A stretch of 64,000 bases of DNA, from assembly GCA_028023455.1 (NCBI GenBank), contig JAQFVV010012489.1, forward strand, positions 1,522,381 through 1,586,380, given 5' to 3'. Below, piece after piece: positions 60,481 through 64,000 of this stretch. Numbering within the stretch: the first letter of the stretch is position 1; the number at the start of each line of letters is the position of its first letter. A program made the translations under genes and the position numbers. The notes under the pieces are model-generated. The model worked only from the letters and a program-made list of their open reading frames with translations, was not told the DNA's origin and ran no database searches. The DNA is from Epiperipatus broadwayi. Its lineage: Eukaryota > Onychophora > Udeonychophora > Euonychophora > Peripatidae.

Positions 60481-63400
60481 TTAAAAGTATTTTATAAAGT
60501 ACATGAATAGGATTATCAAGGAAAAGACTGATATTTTTTTTTATATTACAAAAATTATATCAATGACGCACTTATAGGTGAATTTCATTGGCTAATGATA
60601 GAACATAATGGAAATATACAATTAAACTTAGTATTGAAGATTTTCAAGAAGAATTACTTTATTTTTATTTTTTGCTTTGAGTTGTAATGACCATAAATTC
60701 TTAATAATATATATGTTTATTCTTTTTTACAAAATGAGTTATTTTATGTAAGTTGAACTGCGTGTTGATAATTTAATGTGTTGATAATATATTAATGCGA
60801 CCTGTGAGCTTTATTGTTATGTATAGATTTTTATTTTGTAAGGCGAATAAAAAATTGTGTATGCGAGAGCGAGTTTGATCAGCCATTTAGTTAGAAATGT
60901 AAATCAACCGTTACCTATTCTAAATGAAACATTATTAAAAGTCAATCTAAGGTTAAATAATTAAAATTTGCTATTTTGCATAAAGTCAACTTGTCAAAAC
61001 ATTTTAAAAAGTTAAAACAATATGTATTCATGTTCATATATTAATTTTTTTAAATTTAATGTATAAAAAATGTCATTATTTCAAAAATGAGTGTAATAAA
61101 ATAGAAAAACGCTCATTTATTGATAACTTAATCGCAAAGCGAGACTTCATGACTGTAAAGCATATCATTACTTATTAAAAATAATTCATTAATCGTACAA
61201 AAACAAGTAATATAAATTATCTATAAATAATTTTGAATGAATACATTATTCGTGTGTTCTCTTTTCTAATATAAGTAATTTAAAAGATTTTTATGAGGAT
61301 TATTTTCAAAAATTAATAGTTTCATTTTTTATCATTCCTTAATTAATGAAATTCTGACGTTAGAGATACTTTACAAAAGAAAAAAATCACATAGCTCTAA
61401 TAAAAGAAACCAATGTGCAAATACACATTTATATACTTACATATCAAAAAAAAAATATGTATATGGTGATTATGTAAGAAACTGAAGATGTTAGCCCCAA
61501 GCATCTTGGGTCGAAAATTCATTGTTTATTTGTGAAATTAAAAAAAATCGCAAATCATATGTATTAAGTATATATTTCAGGTCCAAAGAATCTGATGATC
61601 ATTTGTTATTTGAAATATATACATACAGCATTTCTGCTAAGGAATTGGTCAATTTTTTATTTGTGTATCAACCAAAAACAAATACTTGAATAAAGTTAAC
61701 ATCTCTTTAGATTTCTTTGTAAATATATCGATAGTAATTTCTGAAGAAAAAAAAAGTTTTATATTTACATGTAAACATAATTTATTAAAATCAAACTATT
61801 TTATTCTATAACAAAAAACGTTAATTAACTTTCCCTATGTTTTAGATATTAAATTTCAAAATGACATATGAGCTGCCGTTTTATTAAAATTTAATTTACA
61901 AAAATATTTTTGAAATCAACTTAAATCATAGTAGTCATGTCTCCAGCTCATTTTTGTTTTTTATATATAAATTTTTCATATAAAAATAATAAATTGTGGA
62001 GTAAAATTATTAAAATGAGCAAACTCTTTACATAATTTTCATAGGATTACTTTGTTTATATTAATCAATTTTCCCTGATATATGTGGTTACTCATAAAGA
62101 TGAACTATTCATTCTTTTTTGGTATCCCAGTTAATCTGTAAAACTATACCATGTCTTGAACAGTCTCCTCATGAACCCATTTAATATGAAAATGAAAGCA
62201 TTTTACCCCAAAATGCTCGATCCCAGTGTGAAAGTTTGCATTATTAAATACTACTCTTTATAAAATATTTGTCTGCTATAGCTCTTAATGTGGCTATTTA
62301 ACACTCATCACAAAAAGTTTGTAATAAAATTAGGCATCTGGATATCATCTTCACATCTTATCAATCAAAAATTCTTGTTTTTTCACCTGCAGGAGAGACC
62401 TTAATTTGTTATGTTTCAAATCTTTTGTTATTTATATTAAAAACAAAATGTATACTGTGACTCTTATTAACCCAATTCTCCATGCCATCTCTCCCTTCCC
62501 AACATCACTGCTTGTTTCACTTCCATATATTTATACAGATAGATGCCTTTGAAAATGCCAATCTATTAGACAAGTATAACATCATATCTCTGGTTGGATA
62601 TCATTTAGAGATTTAAAAAAACTTATCCATCTAAATATTTATGGCAATCTTACCAGTTTCTAGAACTTTAACCAAGTTTCAAAGCCTTATGTTCTTCAGT
62701 CATAGTTAAAATTTGTATTTAACATATTACAAGGATGAATTCCAATGTAAATGCTTTTAAATGACTGATTTCATTTAGATCTCAAACCCACACATGTCAC
62801 CTGCAATAATTATTTAAAAGAAATGCTAAACCATTTTTAAACTTGCCATATTTTTCACTTCTATGCCTGTTTGTGTTTTATGAGTGCATAATTAATGTCA
62901 TTTATATAATGCATCTATGATTTCTCACACCCTAAGAATGTGGCTCACATGATGCTCCATAATACTTGATAATAAGAAGTACAATGTACTCAAAAGAAAT
63001 AACAAAGAATGGTTCAATTCATATCTGTATCCCAAAACAATGAACAAATTTTGGCAGTCTACAATCTATTTCAGTTGTAAACTCTCATAGTTTAAACTTT
63101 TATTATCACAACAAATAAAAAAATATTACAATAATATTTTAATATCACAAGACAAAATTAATTATTTTTTATTATAATTCATTAGATTTAGTTAAAGGGT
63201 TTGGTTTTAATTAAAAATAAAATAAGCATTATATTTACATAGTATACCTCTATACACTCCTTTTTTACATCAAAGTTGAAAAATGGACTGTAAATAAATT
63301 ATTTTCTATAATAACACCAACAAAAATATTTTATAAATTAAAACAATTGTATATCATAAAGCAAGCACGTTTTCCTTAACTATAAAAACTTGAAATAATG

Positions 63401-64000
63401 ATGACAACAAATTATTTTTACTAATGGATGACATGCTTTCTATTAAAAAGTTGAAAATTTTTATTTCTGAGTACACATCAGTGTCTTATATAATTTGGTG
63501 TACTGGAAATGTGACAAACTCAAAAGCTAAAACCTCCTGGATTGAAAGTTAATCTAGTGCTCTAATATCATATGATATTGAATAATCCATTCAATATTTT
63601 AGCCTCCTTCTGTTTAGCATTGCGCTGAAGTAGTAAACTTGTATAGCTAACAATTTCTGGATCAAAAGACTACTTAAATACCACATGATCTCTGGATGAA
63701 CTAATGAATATGATTAGTTTTAAAATCATCAATCATTTAATAAAAGACAAGTTCTTCATTAAGTATTTACCATTTCATCAAACACTTTTATCACCACATA
63801 TCCATTAACAGTTTTCTTTATTCCACTCCTGAGTAACTAATTTTAAGCTTGGCAAATCAACAAACACCATTTTTATAGTCCTATAATATACTGATCTTCA
63901 AACCAGGATTTATAGTTGAAATTGCTGCCCTTATGTAGTTAACCCCACAATTTTCTCTTTTATACTATTCAAGCTAAAGTTTGAAGTCCAAAATAATCTA
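60481..64000. other. AT-rich DNA, no gene recognised
   Basis: No long open frame on either strand. The part from 62080 to 63100 is less AT-rich and might be decayed transposon sequence on the minus strand, but I could not identify a domain. Confidence 0.45.

Overview
This window looks like non-coding, repeat-dominated DNA from an animal nuclear genome. It is very A+T rich and full of long (TA)n tracts. I found no convincing host protein gene, no functional tRNA or rRNA gene, no CRISPR array and no operon. The mix of tRNA-derived SINEs, RTE-type LINE relics, Penelope-like elements, hAT-like and foldback elements and long (TA)n microsatellites fits a mollusc. An octopod cephalopod is my best guess. 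That guess is inference from repeat style, not from a gene match.

Region by region. 0.8-6.1 kb holds three foldback (inverted-repeat) elements, an RTE LINE relic on the minus strand and SINE fragments. 7.1-10.1 kb holds a broken non-LTR retrotransposon: a gag-like ORF1 with a zinc-knuckle remnant on the minus strand and an endonuclease domain on the plus strand, the layout left by a 5' inversion. 10.8-12.4 kb holds the 3' end of a Penelope-like element (PLE) with a GIY-YIG domain, its 3' tail and (TA)n tracts. 12.4-18.4 kb is mostly plain AT-rich DNA with one less AT-rich stretch at 14.1-15.1 kb. 19.06-20.45 kb is a second PLE relic (reverse transcriptase plus GIY-YIG region) split by a SINE. 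22.6-26.0 kb may be one very long LTR. 33.1-35.0 kb is a second, longer RTE relic. 38.0 and 41.8 kb carry single arms of the foldback family. 47.5-49.8 kb has two hAT-like MITEs in opposite orientation with a SINE between them. 57.2 and 60.1 kb hold further foldback elements, with a SINE at 58.8 kb.

The most informative part is 50.08-56.14 kb. It is an inverted, decayed copy of the PLE tail at 11.56-12.41 kb, split by a 5.2-kb insertion. The insertion consists of two ~1.88-kb direct repeats around a ~700-bp non-coding middle. A primer-binding-site-like sequence follows the first repeat, so I read it as a non-autonomous LTR retrotransposon. Its second repeat alone carries a 747-bp insert flanked by TTAA on both sides, where the first repeat keeps the uninterrupted TTAA. 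The window thus preserves three nested events in order: PLE insertion, LTR-element insertion, then TTAA-element insertion.

Nothing here looks like a working multi-gene system. Every recognisable coding sequence is a mobile-element relic with stops and frameshifts. The value of the window is in its nested insertions, matched empty and filled sites, and the foldback families.
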